Source of the DNA: an uncultured Alphaproteobacteria bacterium
Lineage (GTDB): Bacteria > Pseudomonadota > Alphaproteobacteria > Caulobacterales > Parvularculaceae
Direction of reading: 5' to 3'
DNA length: 24,926 bases
Assembly: GCA_938003575.1 (NCBI GenBank)
Contig: CALKYG010000283.1
Span: forward strand, 1 to 24,926
Of this stretch, positions 9,301 to 15,917 are shown piece after piece (position 1 is the stretch's first letter; every line of letters begins with the position of its first letter). The position numbers were made by a program, and so were the translations under genes. The notes under the pieces were generated by a model. The model was not told the DNA's origin and did no database searches. It saw nothing but the letters and a program-made list of their open reading frames with translations.

Positions 9301-9628
9301 TTTTGAACAAAAGGTATCGGGGCGCGAGATCGACGATTTCCCGTCCGCAATCGCCAAGAACAAACACGCAAGAGCTTATTTCGGGATACTGAAGCTGGCG
9401 GATGAAAATGGTTCAATCGACCGCTTCGCGGAATTAGGGACGGAGATCGACCGGATCGTTACGGACGCGGTCGCGGAAAATTCACTGAATCCGCAGAATA
9501 TCGAAGCATCCGTCAGAAAGAACGTCCTACCGCTATTGTTCAAGGAAATAGGCCTCGACGCGGCCAAGGCGGCAACCGACAAGATTATTGAGACCGTTCG
9601 GATCGGGCTCTCGCGTGGTGACCTCTGA
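6365..9628 (+). CDS. hsdR: Type I restriction endonuclease/translocase subunit
   Basis: The 1087 residues are typical of HsdR. The N-terminal nuclease domain has the PD-(D/E)xK signature RRPDIV at 149-154 and IEAK at 165-168. The SF2 motor follows, with Walker A TTGSGKS (344-350), DEGH motif II (455-458) and motif III FTGTP (481-485). Later SF2 motifs include LLTGFDEP (near residues 678-685) and the arginine-finger motif QAIARVNR (near 704-711). A C-terminal helical domain should dock on the methylase complex. HsdR translocates DNA using ATP and cuts far from an unmethylated site. It overlaps the DUF6119 gene by 4 bp and the next start by one base (TGATG). All catalytic motifs are intact. Confidence 0.97.
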   Translation: MTGAPNTAEQYSAHIPALQTLLALGWDFLPADKCLAMRDGTTGVILKGVLVEALKKRKFDFKGRSYPLSPNAIDQIVRDLATPQMQEGLLTANERIYNMLALGVTVTEFVDGKKHSATIPIIDWQDPANNCFLVTEELEVVTTDGTRTRRPDIVCYVNGLPLVVIEAKRPDSGNPNTSMVAEGISQNIRNQKNDEIPHLFAYSQLLMSISATDGRYATTKTPAKFWSKWHEEEFDETHFATVKNAPLPPAARAALLFGLPASVQRQFDALWSDVQFVTDQDRLLISLLSKERLLEFIRYFIIFDRKAGKIAARYQQAFGIKALLARISSVRQDGGREGGVIWHTTGSGKSFTMVFLCKALLLMEALAECRVIVVTDRIDLEKQLARTFLTGGALGLSQIGNREENKAKASTGRDLARRIGQGNERIIFSIINKFGTAARLPECYNPSPNIIVLVDEGHRSQSGENHERMKKALPNASYVAFTGTPLLKDDKTTNKFGPIVHAYTMQRAVDDGTVTPLLYEERKPVLDVNDAAIDKWFKKITDGLSDKQKSDLKEKYSKKGQVYGAQDRINLIAWDIASHFEENFKSLDKGLKGQLATDSKLSAVRYKKALDATGKVTSAIVISPPDTREGHEDVDEAELPEVQQWWKDNVLDDPEEYERRIIDDFAEPGAPDILIVVDKLLTGFDEPQNAVLYIDKPLKQHNLIQAIARVNRLHEHKPFGYLIDYRGILKELDTAITEYQDLAERTQGGFDIDDIDGLYSNVSTEYKKLPALHDALWAIFKPVKNRSDREQYRQLLIPSFETGDNGQSIDVNQKVREDFYEALTNFGMCLKVALGSQSFFEDSSVTEAKIAEYKRDLKFFSEIRRAAKQDAQETVNFSAYEDQIRKLVDRHVVGEEIKESGGVYLVNELGLKENPEDWSDEKLRNETDLIRSRLKRTIEQTLVDDPYAQAYFSELLKQAIAEAAAMFEHPFKQYALFKDFEQKVSGREIDDFPSAIAKNKHARAYFGILKLADENGSIDRFAELGTEIDRIVTDAVAENSLNPQNIEASVRKNVLPLLFKEIGLDAAKAATDKIIETVRIGLSRGDL

Positions 9629-10353
9629 TGCGCGGCGCGCTCAGATACGGGGATCGAACAATCGCCTACAATGTCGTGGCGGCGCCGACCCTCGTAGGAA
9701 AAGTTCGCATTCATGTGCACCCGAACGCGGAAGTCGAGGTTGAGGCGCCCGCCGAAACAACCGGTTCCGAAATCTCGAAGGCGGTGCAAAGGCGCGCTCG
9801 CTGGATTTCAAGGCAGCTTGAGCGTGCGGCCGAAGCGCAGTCCTTCCGGCTCAAACGGGAATATGTCAGCGGCGAAACGCACTTCTACATCGGCCGGCGT
9901 TATCAACTTAAGATCGAGTTGGCGAAGAAGGCAGCGGAACATGTACGCCTCAAGGCGGGCAAGATCGTCGTCGTCAGCAGAACAACGGATCCGGCCGCGA
10001 TCCGGCGGCGGCTGCGGAACTGGTATCTTGAACGCGGGGCAGAGCATTTCGAGCGACGGCTAGACGTCGTCGCGTCGTCGGTCAGATGGCTGCCGCATCC
10101 TCCGGGTCTTAAATTGATCCCGATGAAGAAGCAGTGGGGCAGTTGCTCGCCGGACGGCAAGATTCATCTGAACCCGAGTCTCATTCGCGCGCCGAATGAC
10201 TGCATCGACTATGTCATCGCCCATGAAATCTGCCATTTGCGCGAACGAAATCACGGCAAGCGCTTCTACGACCTGCTCGGTCAGGCGATGCCGAATTGGC
10301 CGCATGTCAAGGCTCGTCTCGATGGGATGGCGGAGTTGCTGCTCGCCGAGTGA
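9628..10353 (+). CDS. YgjP/DUF45-family zinc metallopeptidase
   Basis: This 241-residue protein has a C-terminal gluzincin motif HEICH (199-203), a likely third zinc ligand in the downstream RNHG segment (H209), and the preceding family block KKQWGSCS (167-174). This is the YgjP-like (SprT/WSS1-related) metallohydrolase family, here tagged onto the end of the restriction operon. Its start overlaps the hsdR stop (TGATG), which indicates translational coupling. Related proteins often accompany type I systems; degradation of HsdR or of DNA-bound protein is possible, but no substrate can be read from the sequence. No signal peptide is present, so it is cytoplasmic. Confidence 0.9.
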   Translation: MRGALRYGDRTIAYNVVAAPTLVGKVRIHVHPNAEVEVEAPAETTGSEISKAVQRRARWISRQLERAAEAQSFRLKREYVSGETHFYIGRRYQLKIELAKKAAEHVRLKAGKIVVVSRTTDPAAIRRRLRNWYLERGAEHFERRLDVVASSVRWLPHPPGLKLIPMKKQWGSCSPDGKIHLNPSLIRAPNDCIDYVIAHEICHLRERNHGKRFYDLLGQAMPNWPHVKARLDGMAELLLAE

Positions 10354-10634
10354 AGTTAAGCCATCACCTCAAAACCGGCGCATCGGTAACGAGGATTACT
10401 AAACTGACTATTTCAGAGTCACCGTTTCGTGCTGCCGCCGCAGGCGATTGAAAGGTCGCAAGTGGGGCATGGGCGGCTGAAGCTCGAACGCATTTGAATT
10501 TCCGCTTACAGCTCGCCTGCGGACGTTGCATCGACTCAAAATTATATCGGCGACGATGTTAGATCCTGTGGGCAAGGACTTGGTGCCTTCACTGCCGCCT
10601 TGCATGCTCCGCAGCGTCATGGCATGAAGGTCCT

Positions 10635-10658
10635 ACCGGGCCAGCGCGGGCGCCCGGT
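10635..10658 (+). promoter_or_regulatory. GC-rich hairpin in the chrB leader
   Basis: ACCGGGC (10635-10641) pairs perfectly with GCCCGGT (10652-10658) across a 10-base loop. No T-run follows. It precedes the ribosome-binding-site hairpin by about 22 bases and may be part of a structured leader, or simply GC-rich chance pairing. Confidence 0.4.
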
Positions 10659-10680
10659 CAGACGGCTTTCGTCCAAGACC

Positions 10681-10707
10681 CGCTCCGATCCCTTGCGGGA
10701 AGGAGCG
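10681..10707 (+). promoter_or_regulatory. Hairpin sequestering the chrB Shine-Dalgarno sequence
   Basis: CGCTCC (10681-10686) pairs with GGAGCG (10702-10707). Inside, TCCC (10689-10692) pairs with GGGA (10697-10700) over a 4-base TTGC loop, giving ten pairs with a small 2x1 internal loop. The 3' arm contains the AGGAG (10701-10705) that serves the ATG at 10713, so ribosome access would be blocked when the stem forms. The pairing is read directly from the sequence; regulation by it is an inference. Confidence 0.6.
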
Positions 10708-10712
10708 CATGC

Positions 10713-11237
10713 ATGACGAAAGAGCCTCATCTCCTCGAAGACATACTGCAGGAAGTCGTCGCCGGCCGAAGGCCGAGCAAATGGGTGACGCGCGAGCGTC
10801 CGAAAATCGACCGCATCGCCTGTCCTTGGGCGGTGCTGCGATTCATCGATCCCAAAGCGACCATCCTTTATGCGCCGACGGAGCGCGTGCTCGAAACAGC
10901 CGCGCGCGAGCGCGCCGTCGCCTTCGACATTCCCGGCGCGCCGATTTCCCATGAGGGCGAATTGTGCAGCTTCGATGTGCTGCTGCGCCGGTTTCGTCTC
11001 GACGAGCCTGCGCTCCACGCGCTCGCCGTGATCGTGCGTGGCGCCGACATCGATCGGCACGGCCTCGCGCCGGAAGCGGCGGGCCTCCACGCGATCTCCC
11101 TGGGGCTCGCGCGGAATTTCTCCGACGATCAGGCGCTTCTGCGCCAGGGCCTCATCGTCTATGACGCGCTCTATGCGTGGGCCGCGAATGCGCGCGGCGA
11201 GCGCCACGCCTGGACCCCGGATGCTCAAGAGAGGTGA
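10713..11237 (+). CDS. chrB: Short ChrB-type chromate resistance protein (C-terminal ChrB domain only)
   Basis: The 174 residues correspond to the ChrB C-terminal domain: TRERPKIDRIACPW (26-39), FIDP (44-47), a conserved SHEGELCSFD block (79-88) and IVRGADIDR (107-115). Classical ChrB is about 300 residues, with an extra N-terminal domain linked to chromate sensing, and that domain is absent here. The protein may therefore act as a resistance factor and not as the regulator. The start is fixed by AGGAG at 10701-10705. The superoxide dismutase gene begins 3 bp after the stop, so the two are co-transcribed. No frameshifted N-terminal domain is visible in the upstream gap. Confidence 0.88.
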   Translation: MTKEPHLLEDILQEVVAGRRPSKWVTRERPKIDRIACPWAVLRFIDPKATILYAPTERVLETAARERAVAFDIPGAPISHEGELCSFDVLLRRFRLDEPALHALAVIVRGADIDRHGLAPEAAGLHAISLGLARNFSDDQALLRQGLIVYDALYAWAANARGERHAWTPDAQER

Positions 11238-11240
11238 ACC

Positions 11241-11927
11241 ATGAAGACAATGACAAGACGTTCCGTCGTAACCGCCGCAGCGGCCGCTTCGCTTACTGCG
11301 AACGCCGCCGGCGCCATTGAGGAAGGACCATCGACCATGATTTCCTATGATCCGGCGCCGCTGCCGTTCGATCCGGCTTCGATTTCCGGTCTCTCGGAGC
11401 GGCTGCTCAAAAGCCATCACGAGAAAAATTACACTGGCGCGGTGAAGCGCCTCGGGGCGATCCAGACGCGACTCGCCGCGCTCGATCCCGCGGCCGAACC
11501 CGGCTTTGCGCTGAACGGCCTCAAACGCGAGGAGCTGATCGCGCTTAATTCGGCGATCCTGCACGAGGTTTATTTCGCCGGCCTTTTCGGCAAGCGGGAG
11601 CCCGGCAAGGCGCTCCGTCGACGGATCGACTCGGACTTCGGCTCATTCGATCGCTGGCGTGCGGAGTTTGCGGCGATGGGAAAGGCGCTTGGCGGCGGAT
11701 CGGGCTGGGTGCTTCTCACCTGGAGCCCGCGCGCTGGACGCCTGATGAACGTCTGGGCGGCAGACCACACGATGACCGCTGCGGACGGAGCCGTTCTCGT
11801 CGCACTTGACATGTATGAGCACGCCTACGCGATGGATTACGGCGCCGACGCCGGCGCCTATGTCGGGGCGTTCATGAACGCGCTTGCCTGGGACCGTGCG
11901 GACAACGCCTTCAAGAAGGCGGCGTGA
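11241..11927 (+). CDS. chrC: Tat-exported Fe/Mn-type superoxide dismutase (chrC-like)
   Basis: The 228 residues begin with a twin-arginine-like signal, TRRSVV followed by an alanine-rich stretch (about 5-25), so export of a folded enzyme to the periplasm is likely. The Fe/Mn SOD fold follows. Probable metal ligands are H59 (KSHHEKN), H108 (ILHEVYF), D190 and H194 (DMYEHAY). GGGSGW (151-156) and the late DHT (H176) also fit the family; H176 may replace the water-binding Gln of classic SODs, which is an inference. In chromate clusters such SODs (ChrC) remove superoxide formed during Cr(VI) reduction. AGAGAGG upstream gives the ribosome-binding site, and the gene lies 3 bp after chrB and 65 bp before chrA. 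Confidence 0.88.
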   Translation: MKTMTRRSVVTAAAAASLTANAAGAIEEGPSTMISYDPAPLPFDPASISGLSERLLKSHHEKNYTGAVKRLGAIQTRLAALDPAAEPGFALNGLKREELIALNSAILHEVYFAGLFGKREPGKALRRRIDSDFGSFDRWRAEFAAMGKALGGGSGWVLLTWSPRAGRLMNVWAADHTMTAADGAVLVALDMYEHAYAMDYGADAGAYVGAFMNALAWDRADNAFKKAA

Positions 11928-11992
11928 TTTGAGCGACGTGGGTCGATTCGACCGGGCGGCGCCGGTTATTCGCGGACAAGGAGCGGGGGCGC

Positions 11993-13345
11993 ATGCCGGA
12001 GCCGGTTGATTTGGATGCGGAAGCCGCGAACGCGACGACGCCAACGCCAAGTTTCGGCGAGGCCTTTCGGGTCTGGCTGCGGATCGGCGTGTTGAGCTTC
12101 GGCGGGCCGGCCGGGCAGATCGCGCTGATGCACCGGATGCTGGTCGACGAGCGCAAATGGATCGACGAAGCGCGTTTTCTCGAAGGGCTCAATTTCTGCA
12201 TGCTGCTGCCCGGCCCCGAAGCGCAACAGCTCGCGACCTATATCGGCTGGCGCCTCCACGGGATTCGGGGCGCCGTCGCCGCCGGCGTTCTCTTCGTGCT
12301 GCCGGGGGCTATCGTCATCCTGGCCCTCAGCATTCTTTATACGCAGTATCGCGATTTGAGTCTCATCGAAGGCGTTTTCTTCGGGGTGAAGGCGGCCGTC
12401 ATCGCGATCGTCATCGAGGCGCTTTTGAAGATCGCAAAGCGCGCCCTCAAATCCCGCGCCGCCCATATCCTCGCCGCGGCCGCCTTCATCGCTATCTTCC
12501 TGTTCAATGCGCCGTTTCCGCTGATCGTCGCCACGGCGGCCGCCATTGGCTTTGCAAGCGCGCGGACGGGGCGGGACTGGTTCGTTGCGAAGACAAGCGC
12601 TGAGGCCGGCGCCGCGAACCGGTCCAAAGTATCGGTGCGGCGCGGACTGATGGCGGCAGGGGCATGCCTTGCGCTCTGGCTTTCGCCGATTCTGGCGCTG
12701 GCGATTTTCGCCGGCCCGGAGAATATCTTTACGCAGGAAGCGCTGTTCTTCTCGAAGATGGCCGTCGTCACCTTCGGCGGCGCATACGCGGTGCTGTCCT
12801 ATGTGGCGCAACAGGCTGTCGAGACCTATGGGTGGCTGGCGCCCGGCGAGATGATCGACGGGCTGGGCCTCGCCGAAACGACGCCAGGGCCGCTCGTGCT
12901 GGTGCTGCAATTCGTGGGGTTCGTCGCCGCGGCGAAGGCGGCGACCGGGCTTCCGCCGATAGTCGCCGGCGCCCTCGGCAGCCTTATCGTGCTGTGGATG
13001 ACATTCGTTCCCTGCTTCTTATGGATATTCCTCGGCGGCCCGTTCATCGAAATGCTCCGCAAGGCGAAGGCGCTGAACGCCGCGCTCGCCGCCGTAACAG
13101 CGGCGGTCGTCGGCGTCGTCCTCAATCTTTCGGTCTGGTTCGCCGCGCATGTCGTCTTCCGGACCGTGCATAACGTCCGCATCGGTCCCATCGACACGAT
13201 CGCGCCGGACTTTGGCTCGCTCGATATTCTCGCCCTCGCGCTGGCGGCGTTAGCCGCCCTCGCGCTTTTCCGGTTCAAGCTCGGCATGCTTCCGCTTCTT
13301 GCCGGCGCGGCCGGGCTCGGCGCGTTTGCGACATCACTCCTTTGA
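11993..13345 (+). CDS. chrA: Chromate efflux transporter ChrA (two-domain, CHR family)
   Basis: The 450 residues form the usual fused long-chain ChrA. The N-terminal CHR domain has SFGGPAGQI (35-43), MLLPGPEAQQLATYIGW (70-86) and a hydrophobic segment ending LPGAIVIL. The C-terminal repeat has FGGAYAVL (near 262-269) and LGLAETTPGPLVLV (near 292-305). About ten hydrophobic segments are visible. It expels chromate from the cytoplasm across the inner membrane. AAGGAG at 11979-11984 sets the ATG at 11993. It is the last gene of the chrB-SOD-chrA set, and its TGA directly abuts the stop of the opposite-strand histidine kinase. Confidence 0.96.
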   Translation: MPEPVDLDAEAANATTPTPSFGEAFRVWLRIGVLSFGGPAGQIALMHRMLVDERKWIDEARFLEGLNFCMLLPGPEAQQLATYIGWRLHGIRGAVAAGVLFVLPGAIVILALSILYTQYRDLSLIEGVFFGVKAAVIAIVIEALLKIAKRALKSRAAHILAAAAFIAIFLFNAPFPLIVATAAAIGFASARTGRDWFVAKTSAEAGAANRSKVSVRRGLMAAGACLALWLSPILALAIFAGPENIFTQEALFFSKMAVVTFGGAYAVLSYVAQQAVETYGWLAPGEMIDGLGLAETTPGPLVLVLQFVGFVAAAKAATGLPPIVAGALGSLIVLWMTFVPCFLWIFLGGPFIEMLRKAKALNAALAAVTAAVVGVVLNLSVWFAAHVVFRTVHNVRIGPIDTIAPDFGSLDILALALAALAALALFRFKLGMLPLLAGAAGLGAFATSLL

Positions 13346-14731
13346 TCATGGATGCGGCGTTTCGGCTGGATGCGGAAAGAGCAGCGTGAAGAGTGCGCCG
13401 CCGCCTGGCGCATCGTCCACGACCACCTCGCCGCCATGGGCTTTCATCGTCTCCTTAACGATGGCGAGGCCAAGGCCGGCGCCGGTTCCTGGGGAGCCTT
13501 TGGCGCGCCAGAAACGGTCGAATAGGCGTTTCCGATCCTCCGGCCGCACGCCTCCGCCCTGATCGGCGATGCTGACCTTGCCGTCATTTGTGACCTCAAC
13601 CAGGATTTCCGTATGCGGCGGGGTATGCGCGATGGCGTTCTCGATCAGGTTCCGCAAAGCATCTTCGACCGCGTGCCGATTGCCTTTGACCAGAACCGGT
13701 CGATCGGCGCCGACCAAGGCGATTGAACGCTCTTGGCTGATCGCCAAGGGCGCCAAGTATTCCACGGCTTCGGACGCAATGGCGGCCAGGTCGATATCCG
13801 ACGAGACATCGAGGGCGACGCTGTCGAGCCGGGCGACGCGCAGCAATTGGTCGACAAGCCGGTTCATCCGGGCGACGTCTTTCCGGAGCTTTGCCAGTTC
13901 CCCGTCTCCTTCGATCCCGTCGAGCGCGCCGGTGATGATGGTGAGCGGCGTGCGCAACTCATGCGCCGCGTCGGCCGTGAACCGGCGCTGCACGGCGAAA
14001 CCCTGTTCCAGCCGGTCGAACGCCCGGTTCACCGCCTCGACCAGCGGAATGACCTCGCTTGGCAGATTCTGAATTGGCAGGCGCACCGAAATCGCGCCCG
14101 GGTCGATTTTGGCCGCCTGCGCGGAGACTTGCCGCAAGGGCCTGAGGCCGGTGCGAATCGCAAGAATGGCGACAAGGAGCGTGGCGGCGACAAAGATCGG
14201 AATGATCCACGCCACATCGAAGACGAACTCGCGCAGCATGGCGTGAAGAAGAGCGTCGGTCTCTCCAGACTGTGCAACGGACACTGAGAGCGGACCGCCG
14301 GCGCTTTCCACCTTGAGATCGAGACCATAATAGTCCTGCCGCGCCGGACCGAAGGACTCGAGGCGGAAGAATCGGGGCTCATCGCCGGCCAAGGGGCGAC
14401 CCTGGACCAGCGTCTCTATTTCGGCGCCGGAAGCGGCGATCACTTCGCCACGGCCATCCCGAATCGCGAAAACAGATGTTTGAGTCGGCGATGCATAGAA
14501 GGCCGCCATGTCCTCCGGCGGGTTAAGGACAGTGTCGCCGCTCGGCCCTTTGACGACGAAGCGCGCAAGGGCTTCCGCGCGTTCGATCAGATTCTCTTCG
14601 CCGAGTTCATCCGCAACCCGGCTCGTTTCATACAGCAGCGCGCCCACCGCGATTCCTGTGGCCGCAAGAAACAACAAGCCCAGCCGGAATGTCAGCTGAA
14701 GCTGCAGCGATTGCGGGCGAAATACTCTCAT
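13346..14731 (-). CDS. Sensor histidine kinase (OmpR-partner type)
   Basis: From the ATG at 14731 the protein has 461 residues. Transmembrane helices at about 14-34 and 172-194 flank a periplasmic sensor domain. A HAMP domain (about 195-245) leads to the phospho-accepting H257 in FTADAAHELRTP, the N-box NLIENAI (361-367), and ATP-lid motifs ADQGGG (389-394) and GTGAGLGL (415-422). The start is chosen because ATG at 14731-14729 overlaps the regulator's TGA (14730-14728); a longer GTG frame would run back through the regulator. The histidine-kinase family places it in the inner membrane sensing a periplasmic signal. The ligand is unknown, though the neighbours suggest metal or envelope stress. 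Confidence 0.93.
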   Translation of the reverse strand: MRVFRPQSLQLQLTFRLGLLFLAATGIAVGALLYETSRVADELGEENLIERAEALARFVVKGPSGDTVLNPPEDMAAFYASPTQTSVFAIRDGRGEVIAASGAEIETLVQGRPLAGDEPRFFRLESFGPARQDYYGLDLKVESAGGPLSVSVAQSGETDALLHAMLREFVFDVAWIIPIFVAATLLVAILAIRTGLRPLRQVSAQAAKIDPGAISVRLPIQNLPSEVIPLVEAVNRAFDRLEQGFAVQRRFTADAAHELRTPLTIITGALDGIEGDGELAKLRKDVARMNRLVDQLLRVARLDSVALDVSSDIDLAAIASEAVEYLAPLAISQERSIALVGADRPVLVKGNRHAVEDALRNLIENAIAHTPPHTEILVEVTNDGKVSIADQGGGVRPEDRKRLFDRFWRAKGSPGTGAGLGLAIVKETMKAHGGEVVVDDAPGGGALFTLLFPHPAETPHP

Positions 14732-15405
14732 AGCTTCGGCTCGGCGAGCAAATAGCCGATCCCTCGCACGGTGTGGATTTCGACGGTGGCGTTGCACTCA
14801 ATCAGCTTGCGCCGCAGATGATGCACGTGCACCGGCACCGCGTTGGAGTCGACCTCCTCCTCGATGCCGTAGAGCTTTTCTTCCAGCACGTCTCTCGGCG
14901 CGACGCGGCCGAGCCGGCGCATGAGATGTTCGAGGACCGCCACTTCGCGCCGCGACAGGAGAATGTTCTCATCGTCCACCGTCACGTTGCGTCCCATCGT
15001 GTCGAGTGTGACATTGCCGGCTTTCAGAACCGCGCCGAGCGCGCCGCCCGGCCGGCGCAGAAGCGCCTTGACGCGGGCGACGAGTTCGGCGGTCGCGAAG
15101 GGTTTGACAAGATAGTCGTCAGCCCCGGCATCGAGACCCAGGACCCGATCCTCGATCGCATCGCGCGCCGTCAAGATCAAAACCGGCACGGATCTGCCTT
15201 TCGCGCGCGCCGCCGCGAGCACATCGAGGCCGTCGCCGTCCGGCAGGCCGAGATCGAGAATCGCGACGTCATAGGGAATCGTCGCAAGCGCTGCGGCGCC
15301 ATCGGCCGCGGTTGCAACAACGTCGACCGTAAATTCCGCTTTGCGCAAGGCGGCGGTGACGATCTCCGCGATTCGCTGCTCGTCTTCAACAATCAAAACA
15401 CGCAC
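14728..15405 (-). CDS. OmpR/PhoB-family response regulator
   Basis: Starting from GTG at 15405 the protein has 225 residues. The receiver domain carries the acidic pocket VEDE (6-9), phospho-accepting D51 (ILDLGLPD), T79 (ILTARD) and K101 (LVKPF). A winged-helix DNA-binding domain follows (about 125-225), with RREVAVLEHL, VHVHHLRRKL and HTVRGIGYLL. The GTG is preferred over upstream starts because GAGG lies 8 bases before it and the receiver fold begins there. It is followed by its kinase with a 4-bp overlap. The divergent PepSY gene and an inverted repeat upstream make local control likely. Confidence 0.93.
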   Translation of the reverse strand: MRVLIVEDEQRIAEIVTAALRKAEFTVDVVATAADGAAALATIPYDVAILDLGLPDGDGLDVLAAARAKGRSVPVLILTARDAIEDRVLGLDAGADDYLVKPFATAELVARVKALLRRPGGALGAVLKAGNVTLDTMGRNVTVDDENILLSRREVAVLEHLMRRLGRVAPRDVLEEKLYGIEEEVDSNAVPVHVHHLRRKLIECNATVEIHTVRGIGYLLAEPKL

Positions 15406-15651
15406 AATCAGCGCCTCGCTTTCCTGCGCCTCAACGCTACACGACCCGCCTGATGCTCTCGGCGATTGCGCGAGATCAAACTGGCTGGTCATGATTATCG
15501 CAGTATTATGCCGGACGGCGAGCGCCACGCGCCGCCGGACCGGCACATAATACTGCCTTAATGGAAGCGGGCCAGCCTCACGGAATGATCGCCGGTCGGC
15601 CTCAAATCCATCCACCGACTTGCAGATCAATGAAGCTGAGGAGACTTTTTT
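15406..15651. promoter_or_regulatory. Divergent control region between response regulator and PepSY gene
   Basis: This is 246 bp between genes transcribed in opposite directions, and no coding sequence fits. It contains the long inverted repeat 15500-15556 with AT-rich TATTAT/ATAATA cores that could serve as -10 elements in either direction. GAGGAG near 15637 is the PepSY ribosome-binding site. Confidence 0.5.
15500..15556. repeat. Long imperfect inverted repeat, candidate operator
   Basis: The left arm GCAGTATTATGCCGG (15500-15514) matches the reverse complement of CCGGCACATAATACTGC (15540-15556), with a 2-base insertion in the right arm. Eleven outer bases are perfect (GCAGTATTATG/CATAATACTGC), then CCGG/CCGG. 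Arm centres are about 41 bp apart, near four helical turns, on the same DNA face. It lies between the regulator and the PepSY operon, so it may be an autoregulatory operator. A transcribed stem-loop is the alternative. Confidence 0.6.
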
Positions 15652-15915
15652 ATGAAAACGATCAGAACTTTGGCGCTTGCCGTCATCACCACAGGTTTAT
15701 CGACAGGCGTCTATGCCAGCTGGTTTTCGGATGAAGCGCCGCCGGCGAATGCAAAGCCCTTATCCGACGTCATCAAGGCACTGGAAGACCAGGACTATCG
15801 GACAATCACCGAGGTCGAATTCGAACGGGGCGTTTGGGAGATCGAAGTCCATCAGCCGGACGGCGAGGAGATCGAACTCGAGGTCGATCCGGTGACTGGG
15901 AACGTGAAGGGGTAA
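15652..15915 (+). CDS. Small secreted PepSY-domain protein
   Basis: The 87 residues start with a Sec signal peptide (1-22, cleavage likely after VYA). A single PepSY-like domain follows, with VIKALEDQDYRTITEVEFERG and the closing pattern EIELEVDPVTGNV. Such small periplasmic PepSY proteins often sit next to OmpR-type two-component systems and may modulate the kinase or a periplasmic partner; the exact function is not established. GAGGAG lies upstream of the ATG. The beta-propeller gene begins 2 bp after the stop, so the two are co-transcribed and head a unit divergent from the regulator genes. Confidence 0.82.
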   Translation: MKTIRTLALAVITTGLSTGVYASWFSDEAPPANAKPLSDVIKALEDQDYRTITEVEFERGVWEIEVHQPDGEEIELEVDPVTGNVKG

Positions 15916-15917
15916 AG

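Larger units (their letters stand above)
10354..10712. other. 359-bp gap between restriction operon and chromate operon
   Basis: No convincing gene is present. A minus-strand frame (10408-10620, 70 residues) has a protein-like end, RPFNRLRRQHETVTLK, and could be a fragment of a lost gene, but I cannot assign it. The last 80 bp hold two hairpins and the chrB ribosome-binding site. No tRNA, insertion-sequence end or clear terminator T-run is visible. Confidence 0.5.

Noticed and set aside
6302..9367. Several minus-strand frames of 230-307 residues opposite hsdR
   Set aside because: They mirror third-position GC of hsdR and show no family motif; the HsdR motor and nuclease motifs are complete on the plus strand.
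10408..10620. 70-residue minus-strand frame in the gap before chrB
   Set aside because: Its end looks protein-like, but I recognise no family and see no ribosome-binding site, so I left it as a possible fragment within the gap description.
10354..10712. tRNA gene or attachment site in the gap after the restriction operon
   Set aside because: No cloverleaf, T-loop consensus or long direct repeat shared with another part of the window was found by eye.
10617..12910. Minus-strand frames of over 300 residues opposite chrB, SOD and chrA
   Set aside because: There is no recognisable domain and they are rich in Arg, Gly, His and Asp as expected for shadows. The plus-strand proteins are clear family members with ribosome-binding sites.
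14732..14797. N-terminal extension of the histidine kinase from a GTG at 14797
   Set aside because: It would lie inside the regulator's coding sequence and adds an Arg-rich stretch before the membrane helix. The ATG at 14731 gives the usual ATGA overlap.
15406..15630. 75-residue N-terminal extension of the response regulator
   Set aside because: Receiver domains begin at the VRVLIVEDE strand, a good ribosome-binding site precedes the GTG at 15405, and the extension would cover the inverted repeat.
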